A stretch of 64,000 nucleotides of DNA, from positions 1 to 64,000 of the forward strand of contig JABACO010000068.1 in the NCBI GenBank assembly GCA_013339895.1. The letters are read 5' to 3'. Below, piece after piece: positions 37,037 to 49,042 of the stretch (the first letter of the stretch is position 1; each line of letters opens with the position of its first letter). This stretch comes from Ephydatia muelleri. Its lineage: Eukaryota > Porifera > Demospongiae > Spongillida > Spongillidae. Both the position numbers and the translations under genes were made by a program. Below the pieces are notes generated by a model. That model was not told where the DNA came from. It made no database searches and saw nothing but the letters and a program-made list of their open reading frames with translations.

Positions 37037-38480
37037 ATATGGTAATAATTCCCTCATCTAGTGCATAACTTAGCTTTGCAGTAGTTTTGTGTTGATTAGA
37101 ATTGTATGAAGTCACATAAGTGATCGGTTAGTTGCATTTTTTTTTGTTAGTGATGTTGTACTTGTACTAGTACAACCTAGTCACAACTGTGAGGTAGATA
37201 TGCAAGCGCATGTATCTATTGAAATATTATTGCGCATAAGTATTTTTATGATGTATTGGACCTGAAAAGATGATTGCATTCAAACCATCATACATATATT
37301 CCTTTGTGATCATGAGGATGAGGTCTTTAAGCACTTGCATTGGATATCAATGGAAGTAGATTTGAAATGATCAGATCATGGTCAGTTCCAGGACACTCCA
37401 TAAAAGGTTATAGATCATTCAGTCTTTGTGTGGAGGGGGATCGATCACTGGACCATTTCTCACTCAGTTCTCTCCCATTGCAGTCTTGGCATCGATATAT
37501 TGACAGTTTGGCTTTATTAAGTGAGTTTGTGTTCACTGAAGCCTTTTATTTTTTGCCTCACAAGTCATGTTCAGCTGCATGATTTTGCCCTCAACCCATT
37601 TAGATCCGCACTCAGAAACATTGTTCAAGGATTCCTTGCTAGATCATACTTGAGAAATGGAGTCCTTTTTTTTTACCGCAACTATAAAATAATGCATGCA
37701 CATCATTATGGAGAGGAGGAACTGTATGTGCACTAGCTTGGAAGCTGTGTGTGCATGTATGCTTGTTTGACTGGTGCAATGAATGATATTTTGTCCAATA
37801 AATCTCTCTGAAAACTAGACAAAAGAACACATGCTTTTAAATGCTGAGTAATGCATACTTTTGTTAACCATAAAATGGCTGTTTACTAGTAAAGTCTGAC
37901 GGCTAATGGTATATATGTATAAGTTATATGTCACTAGATTCAATCGCATATCTCCCTTATTAGTTGTTTTGGGGGACCTCCCCCTAACTTTAATATATTA
38001 ATATGGCTTGGGGCAAGTAATTGGCAAGCTTCACATACGTACTCTGAAAGGTGATTTTATCACCAGAAGCTGCAATAGTATGTATACGTTGTTTGGCGAT
38101 GACTTGTAAAATGGAACTAAAAGTCCAACCTCAATTTTGACCCTATTTTGTGTCTCCTAGCTCCCCAAATCCTGGATCCGCCACTGATCTTACGCTATCT
38201 ACATGTAGTATCAAGTCAGTGATGTTATACCATATAGCACAAATTGCGTACACGTATGGAACTCAAAATGTACTGTGTTGCAACTGGTCAAATGCATTCG
38301 CTTTGTGCCACGTCGATCAAACATTAAAAATCAGTTGATATTATGGTGTTTCTTTACCAAAGAATACCGGCTGTTCTTGATATTCCACCTACATTTCGGG
38401 TTTTAATACTTCGAGGGCATGTGCTGTGGTAAGTTATGGCTGTGTACATTTAAAAACGCGACTTTCTTGCTACCAAGTAA
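37037..38480. other. No supported gene: 3' UTR or intron between the coiled-coil genes
   Basis: AT-rich non-coding stretch. It contains two candidate poly(A) signals near its left end (37,032 and 37,797). No splice-consistent coding exon or repeat array was seen. The word GGGGGACCTCCCCC near 37,970 is a short palindrome. Confidence 0.5.
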
Positions 38481-38586
38481 AAATGCGCACTGTAACTAGT
38501 TGCCATGTTTGTTGCTATGGTGTTGTACGATTGTTTCAATTTTACGGGCAAATAGCGTAACGCGTTTAGTCCTTCCCGCGCGTTCG
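38481..38586 (+). promoter_or_regulatory. Candidate CpG-rich promoter upstream of the PACT gene
   Basis: Local CpG density is high (GTAACGCGTTTAG, CCCGCGCGTTCG) in an otherwise CpG-poor region, immediately before an ATG that opens a long chain of exons. This suggests a real transcription start, making the downstream coiled-coil gene separate or giving it an alternative promoter. Confidence 0.45.
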
Positions 38587-41500
38587 ATGGAATCAAACAT
38601 TTGTGTGCAGGCTGAATTCTCAGCAGCGAGAGATCACTTTGGTGCCCATCATAAAGATGCAATTTCAATAATTAAGGAAGAAATGGGGTATAAAAATGAA
38701 GAAGATATCGCTAACCTTATCGCATCACAGAGACAAGAGTTACTGTCTTTGAGGGAGCTACTTCAAGCGAAAGATGAAGAGAAATTTGTTCTTGCTTCTA
38801 AATTCAAAGAGGATCTTTTGGAGTTTTCAGCGTTGAAACGTAAGTACGAAGACCTGGTGCTTGCCAATGAAGCACATTCACAGGTACAAAAGAGTTTAGA
38901 GGAAATAATGGATGCAAAACAAAATGAGCTCATTGCTCTTAAAGCTGTAACAGAGAAAGAGGCGAGACGAATAGAACAGATTATGTCGGAAAAGCTGCAA
39001 GAAATGGAACACAGTTTTCAACTTAAAATTACCGAAAATGAGTGTTTGCTTCAAGCACAAAAATGTTTACAGGTAATGATGCAATAAACACTGTTTATAA
39101 GTTACCCTGATATTGTATCTCGGACGCAGGATGAAAAGGCGCAGTTGCAGGCCACTGTTTATCAGCTAACTCAAGAGACTGAATTGGTACAGCCGGCGTA
39201 TTTATAAGATTATAATACTTACTTCGGATGTTTTTGTCATTATGCATTCAAGCCTCCTTCCACTTAACTAGACCCATGCTCATAATATCACAATTGGGGA
39301 AGGGATTCAGGAAAATTTAGAATTTAGATGTGCTTTATATTTGTTGTTGTATTTCCACAGTGGTGTTAATCGTGCATTCAATCATATGTACATGTAGCTT
39401 TGGCAGTCAAGTAATCATATGGCAAAAGATTTGCATGAGTCTGAAATTCAACAGTCTGAGTATCAAAATCACTTTACACGACAGCTTTGGGAAGAGAAAA
39501 ATGCAATTTCACTCCTGCAACATGAATTTGATGTAGCCAAAGAAGAAAGGTATTGTTTTTCATTTATAAATGTTTCTTATCATGTGCACCGCACTTCTAC
39601 ATTACAGAGCAGTGATTGAAACACAGCTGTTATCCTTTCATAAAATAGTGGCTGATTCTCTTCAGCTGGTGTCCACTCTAAATATCAGTGCATCTTCACT
39701 ACCACATTTATCAAAACTACAAAGTCAGCAATCAATCATGGAGGTACATGTAAGTCAGTTAAATCAATGTTCAAATTCATGAATGAACAACTCATTCATG
39801 ACGTGTATGACAGACAGACCATTTGTTCAAGGTTGGTGGGATTATGTTGTGCACATACATGTACATCTATTTGATGGTTACAACTCCTGTTACTTGAACT
39901 GTTGTTGAAACAATTCCTACAATTATAAAACCTGTTGGATTATGAAGCTAATCGAACTTTAAAGGAAGGGGAAACACAGTCTATTCATGAACCTTGGGTT
40001 TAGTACTGTTCACAAGGATTTTTTGCTCATCAACTGTCTGCCCAAATCAGTTTCTATTATTTTTTATGTGCATTCTTGCTTCTTTCAGTTACAGTGTGTA
40101 ATAAGGTCGCAATTTGACAGCATGACATCAGAAAAGATATTATATACCAATATTGTTATACATCCGTGCCCTTTTTATATCCAAACCAAAAGGAGCTAGA
40201 ACACACATAAGCAGTAGAACTGACCTCGATTTGGGTAGATAGCTGATGAGTACAAATATCACATGATTAAATAGTATACTGCTGGTGTTTGTTTTTAGAG
40301 CTTTGTGTTTATTTGCAAACCGGTACATGTGTGTGTACTTAGTATTTACATGTACATAGGTGTGTCCTTAATGTCTATTGTCCTGGACCCGTGTCAACCC
40401 GGGGGTATGTTTGTACACCTAGATGTACAGACATTCAGAATAATGCCACTTAGTAACTGTGCACCAGAAATTAAATCAGACAGCACACACATGTTTGTCA
40501 TGAATGCATTTTTAGCTCCGGTCGGAAATACGTATACATGTAGGTAAGGTCTAGTTCCTTTAGAAACTTGTAACCAAGTTTCGAAAGTGAGGTCCTCTGA
40601 GGCATGCCGGGTATATGCTATGCACGACTGGGGGAGTTTCACTTCGGCTAACTTGTTAGAAGTGTGTAAAAGGAATTAGACCTTACCTATTTCATCCCAG
40701 AGCTAAAAATGTTTATGTGCTGTCTGATTTCATTTCTGATGCACAGTAACTAAATGGCATCAATTTGAATCTTCATACACCCGGGTGTACAAACGTACCC
40801 TCAGGATGACACCCAGGACATTAGACATTAATATACATATGTTTATGGAAACATTTACTATTATGCATACTTAGCATTTACTGTATGCATTACATGTGTG
40901 TACGCTTAGTTTATATGTACATGGAACGTTCTATACGAAAATGGGTCTTGTGGATTTTATTTTATAACATAAAATTTAAAACGATATATCTTCCGAAATA
41001 TTAACTCTATCGGGTTCCTATTTTTAACACAACATACCACACCATTACTATATGTGAAAATTCATTTTGGTGTCTTGCACATGCGGGGTACCGACGTTTC
41101 AAGGTCCGATACCCCTTTGGGTTCAAAACGGCCACATCTTCAGGTAGGAGTGTCCAAATCGGTTCAAAATAGGTACCCATGTAGAAGGGTCCTACCGCTA
41201 TTGATTTGTTCTGTTCGTTAATTTTTGCTTTATTCGTTATGGAGATACAAGTGTGCAAAGTAATTGCATATTTCCCGGGTGTTACGTGCCATTAACGTAT
41301 TACAAGGATCCTCGAAGCCAGTCGTAATACGTTAATGGCGCATAACGCCCGGGAAATATGCAATTACTTTGCACACTTGTATCTCCATAACGGATCAAGC
41401 AAAAATTAACAAACAGAACAAATCAATAGCGGTAGGACCCTTCTACATGTATATGGGTACCTATTTTGAACCGATTTGGACACTCCTACCTGAAGATGTG

Positions 41501-44500
41501 GCCGTTTTGAACCCAAAGGGGTATCGGACCTTGTAACGTCGGTACCCCGCATGTGTAAGACACCAAAATGGATTTTCACATATAGTAATGGCGTGGTATG
41601 TTGTTTTAAAAATAGGAGCCCGATAGCGTTAATATTTCGGAAGATATATCGTTTTAAATTTTATGTTATAAAACAAAATCCACAAGACCCATTTTCGTAT
41701 AGAAAGTTCCACATGTCTTTAGTATGCATGTACATGTATACTGCATGTGCTCCCTGCAATCAAGGGACATGGTTTGGACACACAGTACACATAGATTGCC
41801 CAAATTGCGACAATGTACAGTGGTTTAATTACATGTGCATGTATTATCCATTGGATGCAGATGTGTACTGTACACATGTGTAGATTTTTGTAGTTGAATT
41901 TGCTATTCCTCCATGTTATCAGTCTGGATGCGTGACACCAGAAAACTTGCTAGTGTTTTCCTCCAAAGTGGATAGTGGCATTGGCAGTCAGCAACCCAGT
42001 ACTCTTCCAAGTTGCTTTAGTGTTCGTGGTGATTCACAGTCTCCCCCTCTCATATCTGAAAGTCATCATCAAATGAGTGGTGGTGAAAAATGTCATGGTC
42101 AGCCAGTATTGGACCAAAACTTTGAGGATAACAGTGCTAGAAATGGACATAATCTCACAGTCATTGGATTGGATGACACTTCTTGCACATCTCATTATGA
42201 TTTAAGTTTTCCACACCTCGGGGAGCATGGTTTCTCTTATCTAGAGGAGCCTTCATCACAGCGCGAGTTTGGAGTTGATGGCATGAACAATCTGAGTGTG
42301 TCCCAATTGGACCAAACCCGTGAGCAGTCAATCGTTTCACAGCACTACAGTGCAATTGCTCCATCCAACATCCAAAGTATGTACTGATGCATTTTACACA
42401 TGTTGTGACATATTTGTAATAAAGAATTATCTGTGTCTAAATACCTATAGGTGACCTTTACAAACTTCACTGTTCTATTCGTGATCTTATTGAAGGTTAC
42501 GTCGTTGCATCAAGTGAGGTAAAGAAATGTCTCTATAATGTCATCGTTTTATGATTTCTCCTATTATGTAGGTATCTCAATGTCAAGAAAAGCTACTGAA
42601 ATTAGAAGAGCAGACTGCCAGCGACAAGCGTGCACTTGCATTTCAAGTTTCAGAACTGAACAGTAAGGTTCAACAGAAAGAGTCTGACCTGAGTGACAAG
42701 CAGGAACAACTGGCAGCTGCAGAAGCAAAAATTCAAGAGCTAGTTGACCAAGTTGAAAATGGTGGAAGTGATCTAATAGAAGGTGTGGAAGACTTGTTGG
42801 GTGCATTTAAATCGAATGAGAAAATGTTGAGTGATCTAAAGATGCAGCTAGAAGAGGCCAGAGAGCTTTTGCTTAAGAAGGATAAACATTTAGAGCAACT
42901 AGAAGGAGAATTATCTGCCATTAAAGTTGATGCTGAAAACCAGGTTCAAATGTTTGAAAGGGAAAAGCAAGAATGGCAGAGAAGTTGCTTGAGTTCTGAG
43001 CAAGAGCTAGAATGTGTCCAAAGCAACTGTGTGTCAGCTCAACATGAATGTGCTGCTCTGAAAGAGGTTAATGCAGAACTAAGGATGGTTCAAGAAAAGC
43101 TTGAATTGAATGTGCACAGTCAAGAAGGCCGAATCAATCAGTTGATTAGTGACTACACACAGCAACTCCAAAATAAATGTGATGAAATCAGTTACTTCAA
43201 AGACCTCCCTAACCAACTTGCATCCAAAGACGCAATTATAGAAAGTCTTGTTTCTGAAAAGGAATCTCTGGTAAATAAGTTGTACACAGTTGAGCATGAA
43301 CTTGCAATGTTCAAATCCAGTGAAGTATGCTCATCAGAGAAGATGAAATCACTTTTAAGTTCATTAAAAGAAAAAACACAAGTTGCTGAAGCGCTCCAAG
43401 AAAAGCTACATACCATGCTGTGCAAACTAAATGAAGCAGAACGTGCCTGCCTGCTTGCAAGTAATGCAGAATATCAAACCCGAGATAAGCTAGTCATTAT
43501 GCAAGGTGTCTATAAGAAGGCATTGCATGATTTACAAGAGAAGTCATCATCATTGAGCCATCAGTTGGAAATACTGAGAGCAGAATATGTGACCAAGTTA
43601 AACACATTTAAAGAACTATTGCAATCAAAACAACGTGAGTTGTTGGAATTCCCGGATACAAGGAGTGAAACCTGTGCCAAGCAACTTACTGATCTGTCCT
43701 TTGAGTGTGAGGGTCTGCGGGATAAGAATATGGATCTCCTTCATACAATAGCAGAAAAGGATGTTGAATTTCAGCTTCTAAAAGTCAGTACAGCTCATTT
43801 GGAAAATAATCTGACCAAAATGGTGGATGAGAGGCATGATATCGAAAAGAAATGTCAAATTCAGTTAGCACAAGTGGAAGAGCAACTAACCAATGCAAAG
43901 AATGAGCTTGCCCAACAATGTGCTCATTCTAAATTGCAGCAACATCACTATGACAGAGTAAGTCTCATCTGCATTGGGTTTGTATTCATAGCAGTAGTAG
44001 ACTCGTAGCATGAATATGTTTTGAGTGTTAAACAGTGGGCGGGACTGTATCACATGCTCTTGTTTAGTTTGAATTGTTGTCTTGGCGTGGCAGTTGAGAG
44101 CTGAAATAAGCAGCTTGGATTCAAAGCATCGGAAGAAGGTAGAAACTCTAAAGATCCGTCAGGAAAAAGCCTTAGCCTTGCAGAATCAAGCCCATACAAA
44201 AGAGTTAGCTGATGTGAGGCAGAAGCACCATACGGTAATTCAGGAAATGGCAACAGAGCACGACCAGCATGTTAGACAGCTTTGCATGAAGCATGCTGAG
44301 GATTTGGAGAGGCAACGTAATGAAATGACAAGCCATCATGCTGGGGAAATAGCCTTCCTCAAAATGCAATCTCATGAAACACCACTACATTTGGCTGCAC
44401 AGGATCATAAAAATACACTTGGTATGTTGTATGAATGTGTCAGAGCTGTGTATTATGTGGTTGTTTTGTTATGGACCTTATTTATGGGAGGGGAGGGGGA

Positions 44501-47500
44501 TGTATGTGTGTGCAGGTACGCTGTATACTTATTTATAGTAATGTATCGGTAAATGTGAGTTCATAGACATTCCATGCACTTATTTCAAGATGAAAGCGAC
44601 CCTGTAGAGGATGCTGTTGCAGACCTCTCCGATGAAATGTTGCTGTCAAGAATTATGGTATGATGTATGGGTACTACATTAGATAATTATTATTTATCTG
44701 CGTAATACTGTATGTGTATGTATCTTGAGAAAGGTATGGCATGATATTACAATTTCTAGGAGTTGGGTCCTCTCCTAGAGGCAGAAGCAGAAGCAGTACG
44801 AGAGCTGTGTTGTTTGACCGGACAGTAAGCTCTGCATTCTTGTCGAGAGTGTGTTCATTTTTGAAATCTGTCAGAGAATTACCAGTCGAGGACGACAACT
44901 CAACTCCCACTGAACCTCTACAATGTGTCATAGAACAGCTTCAAGCCATGCTGCATGATTTGAGAAATAAGATGGTGAGTTTTGTATTTTTGTTGTTTAG
45001 TTGGACCTCTCATAAAGGGTGTCTATTGATTTGCTTATGAGTTAGACTGCATCAGAGATGGAGGATTGGAGAAAGGAGCTAATTGGGACAGTAGAAAAGG
45101 TTGGAATGTGAAGTTGTATGTGAAGAGGATGTAACCATGAGTGCTGTTAGATCCTGCAGCATGAGCATAGCAAACTGGCTGTGATGACAGTGCAAGGAGT
45201 AGAAGATGACCATACTGCTGAACACAAAGGAGATGAAGATTTGATTGCGAAATATCAAAGAGTTTTTCAAGAGCATGTATGAGCATATGCAGAGTAGAGT
45301 TCATTCTTAATGGTGTTTAATACGCAAATTGTTTCTTACAGTAGTTTGCAATGTTCATTGTAATTAATTATGGTTCTCATATTGGTGCACAGATGGCAAG
45401 CTATTCGGCACAAGTACAGCAGTTACATAGTGCGGAACGTGACTCCTTGGTTGCTCAAATGAGGGAACTCCAGCAAACATTTGATACTATGAGAGCAGAG
45501 CAAAAAGAACAGGTAAAAACTGGTTTAGGGTATTGCTATACTGGTATGAGTTGATAGTTCATGCATCATCCACTTGTTATACTATGCAGCTTACATCAAC
45601 ACTAGCCAGCAATTTTTATACCCTATGACATACAAGTATTGCAGAGGTTCAAAGGCTTGTGTTGTACTGCGAGATTTCAACAATGATAAGCATGATAACA
45701 ATTCATTGTTTTGGGCATGCAGACGTCATTTGCTAGCCATTTAAGTTATTGGTGTCTTGAAGCATTTGCAATCATTACTGCCTCAATCCATATCATTTTG
45801 CAGATTACTAACTTGCAGTCTCAACTGTCTGAAGTAAAAGAGTCTTCCAAACTAGAAAATCAGGAGCTCCTAAATCAGTGTGAGCAGAATGCATGTATAT
45901 TGTGCACTGTATGCTGCACATGTGAGAGTATTCACCTTGCATTTGTTCTTACACATACATGTACATGTACTTATCTAGTGAATGAAGTAAACTCTGCACA
46001 CATGCACCAACTTGAAGAAGTATTACAGTTACGGTAGGTTCGTTGGGCCCGTAAAACTGCAGTGTTATTATAAGGTGATGTTCTCTCAGTGCCGTGTTAG
46101 AATCTGAAGGTGTGAAGACAGCACAGCTGCAGTTGCGATTAAAGGAAGCTGAACTAGAGTATCGTGACCTCGATACTGAAAGAGGAAGGTTAGAATCATC
46201 AGCCCAAACTCTGCAAGAAGAGCTGCTTGTTTCTCGCAAGAATTTTGATGAGTTAGAAGAACTGGCTGGTAGAGCAGCAACTACTATCACGGCACTCGAA
46301 GAAGAACTCAAAGCAACACGTTCAAGAGAAGCCAAACTAAGAGGAATGGCGGCTCAACTTGAAACTCACCAAGTTGCGTCCAGTTATGAGACATACGATG
46401 ATCCAGAAAGAACTCAACCTTCAGAGAAGACTGCTGAGGAACTGTCATGTAACACTGAGGAACTCCAGCAAAGACTAGAAGCAGTCCAGAAAGTGCTAAA
46501 TGCTTCCAGAGAAGATGTTAGTAACTCACAGCAGGCACTATCCATTAAGCAGCAGGAATTAGGGAGGCTGCAGGCAAATCTTGTAGCTCAGGAAGCTGAT
46601 CATATGATGAAAATGGAACAGTTTAGTCAGTTGTTTGAGAAGGAACACAAGGCTAATGCTACACTAAGGGATGCACTGCTTACTAGAGAGGCAGAGCTTC
46701 AAGCATTGAAGGCAGAGCTGCAACATGCACATGATCAAAAGTTGCCAATGACAACAACTTGCATTGAAAGGGTGTGTGATTTATGTAACTATTTTTCTTC
46801 CACCTGCATGTAGATATAAGATTTCATAACAGCAATGTTTTTTTGTACATATGTGGTTTAATATTTGGCACCAATACGTGACCCTTATGTACTTCACCAC
46901 TAAAACTGTTTGCTATATTATTCAGTTGCAGAATTCTGAAAGAGCGCCGAAATCAAGAACCGAGAGGGTATGTACAGATTCTAGTGGAGCAATAGACATT
47001 GAAGTAAAGGTAAATGCACAAATGGTCACTGTATAGCTGTATTCATTTGCATGGTTATGTGTTCAAGCTGTGTAGCACAACATTCAAAGAAATGGAGCTA
47101 AGCATATAGCTGTGCCGGGAAATTAACATCTGCCAGTCATTTGTAATTTAACTTTGACCAAATGTCTACTGAATTAATGATACTACTGTAATTCTATTTA
47201 TTAATCATAATTAATCATGCTACCCTTACAACATTAGACCAGGTGAAAACACAGAAACACACACAAAGACACAAACTAAAGCTTAAGTCAAAGAAATGGC
47301 TGCTTTATTGTTCCTAGTAGAGGTGATGCCTCCTGTGTATGGCAAGAGAAAGCCATTGAAGCAACATCAAGTATTAATTTTCTTTTACTATGTATTGTAA
47401 GTGTGCCTGCACAATTCAATGCTATACTTAAAACTACACACATAAGCATCAATGTTATGAACCATTGTTCTAAGTTGTACTCTGATGAGCCGTTCTTTTT

Positions 47501-47979
47501 TTGTTCAGTTTGGGCAGGTGTACCTGCAGTATCGTCAAGCAGAGTTGCATCGCCGGTCCCTTCTTTTTCAGAAGAAATATCTTCAGTGTCAGTTGGATGC
47601 TTTCTATCAAACACAGCAGGCCTCTCTAATGATGTTGGCAGATATGGGAGCACCTGTGGATACACAACTAACCAAGATCAACGTTCTGTCCACCCCTCGT
47701 AATTGCTTTAAGATTGTCGCAATTGCAGTGATATCGATAGTGCGAATTCGGTTATTGCAGAGAAAAAAAGTGAAGTACATTAGATGTAAATTAGAAGAGT
47801 TAAGGCAGAAATTGAGCTCATCAACCCCTGTATCTCCAATTGTGACAATTAATCCATTAGCAGCCACTCATTCCGATCATGACCCAGGATACTGTGAACA
47901 GCCTCCAGTGTCACAACGGTCCTCCAGTAGTAGAAAGCATCAAAAGAAAGTGCAGAAAAAACAAAGCTCTAATACTTGA
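38587..47979 (+). CDS. Pericentrin/AKAP9-like protein with C-terminal PACT domain
   Basis: Centrosomal scaffold. Exons: 38,587-39,072, 39,130-39,186, 39,407-39,549, 39,608-39,749, 41,923-42,376, 42,451-42,518, 42,572-43,957, 44,094-44,421, 44,590-44,657, 44,760-44,974 (see the frame anomaly), 45,046-45,099, 45,160-45,276, 45,393-45,512, 45,804-45,894, 45,979-46,033, 46,090-46,771, 46,926-47,009 and 47,509-47,979. All phases agree except inside 44,760-44,974. The product is about 1,665 residues, mostly coiled coil, with a Ser-rich segment (41,923-42,376). The last exon carries the PACT domain that targets pericentrin and AKAP9 to centrosomes: VYLQYRQAELHRRSLLF, QKKYLQCQL, LMMLADMG, then the basic hydrophobic VAIAVISIVRIRLLQRKK. 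A Ser/Lys-rich tail follows. The start ATG assumes its own promoter. If it is joined to the upstream gene, the first exon begins at 38,611. Confidence 0.86.
40368..40831. mobile_element. Foldback (MITE-like) element bounded by TTAA
   Basis: Begins TTAATGTCTATTGTCCTGG and ends CCAGGACATTAGACATTAA, giving terminal inverted repeats of about 19 bp with one mismatch. The inverted similarity continues inward: GTATGTTTGTACACC against GGTGTACAAACGTAC, ATCAGACAGCACA against TGTGCTGTCTGAT, and AGGTAAGGTCTA against TAGACCTTACCT. Total 464 bp, no open frame. TTAA at both ends would fit piggyBac-type target duplication, but it could simply be part of the inverted repeat. It lies in the 2.2-kb intron 39,750-41,922. 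Confidence 0.75.
40922..41711. mobile_element. Long foldback element with about 385-bp arms
   Basis: The left arm (40,922 to about 41,312) and right arm (about 41,326 to 41,711) are near-perfect reverse complements separated by a short centre (AAGGATCCTCGAAGCCAG). Outer ends are TGGAACGTTCTATACG and its complement CGTATAGAAAGTTCCA. Arm identity is high to the eye over the whole length (for example ACGATATATCTTCCGAAATA against its complement), so insertion or arm homogenisation is recent. The 3' end word ATAGAA-GTTCCA also occurs at 26,747-26,759 beside copy A. No transposase frame is visible. Confidence 0.88.
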
Positions 47980-48008
47980 AACAACAGTGTTTTATTCTAT
48001 CTCTCCTC

Positions 48009-48009
<1 letters not shown>

Positions 48010-48040
<31 letters not shown>

Positions 48041-48054
48041 CCCTTTTTTTTTAG
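48010..48054 (+). promoter_or_regulatory. C30/T9 polypyrimidine tract ending in AG: candidate splice acceptor
   Basis: A run of 30 C (48,010-48,039), then GCCC, nine T and AG at 48,053-48,054. It has the form of an extreme polypyrimidine tract before a 3' splice site, 70 bp upstream of the sulfotransferase start codon. It may end a 5' UTR intron, or accept a spliced leader. Confidence 0.5.
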
Positions 48055-48124
48055 CTCACACTTTTCCGTATATACAAATCTTGACATATTGTTGTGTAAC
48101 ACCTTTTCAAGCAACAGCATCCGT

Positions 48125-49042
48125 ATGCGGGGAAGGAGAGTAGTGCTATGCTTGATATTGTTTGTTGGAGTTGGGTTAGTTGTACAGCTAAGGAATGTGA
48201 GCAAGGGAAATTCCATGCAAGATGCTGCCTTGCATTCTCGCTTTCCAGCTTATATGATTATTGGATTTGGCAAAGCTGGAACCAAAGCATTGTATGAAGT
48301 TCTAAAATTGCATCCGTCATTATCAGGCCCAGAGAAAGAACTTCGGTTCTTCACTTCGTATTATTCAAAGGGATTGAAATGGTACTTGGATTCTATGCCA
48401 TCTCCTTCACCTGGCGTTTCTATCATCGAGAAAAGCCCTGACTATGTTATCCATCCGAACGTGCCAAGAAGAATTTTGGATGATGCTACAGCGATTGGAA
48501 TCGACCCTTACAGTTTACAATTCATCGTGATCACACGTAACCCTATTGAGAGAGCGCTATCGGAATATGTGGAGTGGAGCTTATTACGCCAACGTGAAGG
48601 ACATATATTGTCGCCGTTTCACCGCCTTGTTATTGCAAACGATGGTGAATTGCGATCTGATGTTCCGATTTTAAATTCTAGCTGTTATTCTTATCACCTC
48701 AAGAAATGGCTGCAAGTATTTCGACAGAATCAATTCTGCTATGTTGATGGTGATAGATTCATTGCTTCGCCATTTGATGAGCTGCACAAACTAGAATTAT
48801 GCTTGGGACTCGCACATTTCTTTTTAGCAGAGCATTTTGCCTATAACATGAAAACTCACTTCTTTTGTTTTAAAACTTCAAAACTTGTGTGCATGAACAA
48901 AAGCAAAGGCAGGTCACACCCAGACGTACCTATGGAGGTGGAAAGGAAACTACTGCTCTTCTTCAAACCATGGGAAAAGGAACTAGAAATGATTGTAGCT
49001 GGAGAGTACAATACCACTAGTGCCACGGCTTCGCTTACATAA
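48125..49042 (+). CDS. Heparan sulfate glucosamine 3-O-sulfotransferase-like enzyme
   Basis: Golgi type II membrane sulfotransferase moving sulfate from PAPS to a glucosaminoglycan. Single exon, 305 residues (human HS3ST1 is 307). A short cytosolic basic start is followed by one membrane anchor (about residues 6-21, VVLCLILFVGVGLVV). Then come the 5'-phosphosulfate loop GFGKAGTKAL (about 47-56), KELRFF with the glutamate at the catalytic-base position (about 72), IIEKSPDYV (100-108) and the 3'-phosphate site ITRNPIERALSEY with Arg138 and Ser146. VDGDRFI, the cysteine pair in FCFKTSKLVC and SKGRSHP are all typical of HS3ST/NDST enzymes. The start was chosen because it precedes the anchor directly; the frame is open further upstream only through the poly-C tract. 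It begins 145 bp after the PACT gene ends. Confidence 0.9.
   Translation: MRGRRVVLCLILFVGVGLVVQLRNVSKGNSMQDAALHSRFPAYMIIGFGKAGTKALYEVLKLHPSLSGPEKELRFFTSYYSKGLKWYLDSMPSPSPGVSIIEKSPDYVIHPNVPRRILDDATAIGIDPYSLQFIVITRNPIERALSEYVEWSLLRQREGHILSPFHRLVIANDGELRSDVPILNSSCYSYHLKKWLQVFRQNQFCYVDGDRFIASPFDELHKLELCLGLAHFFLAEHFAYNMKTHFFCFKTSKLVCMNKSKGRSHPDVPMEVERKLLLFFKPWEKELEMIVAGEYNTTSATASLT

Noticed and set aside
37960..38200. Possible transposable-element end around CCCCAAATCCTGGATCCGCC
   Set aside because: No inverted partner, target duplication or second copy in the window.
44760..44974. Programmed ribosomal frameshift as the explanation for the frame change
   Set aside because: No slippery heptamer or pseudoknot is apparent. 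A short intron or sequence error is simpler.
47879..48124. N-terminal extension of the sulfotransferase with a polyproline run
   Set aside because: It would be encoded by the poly-C tract and overlap the PACT gene end; the conserved enzyme begins at the ATG before the membrane anchor.
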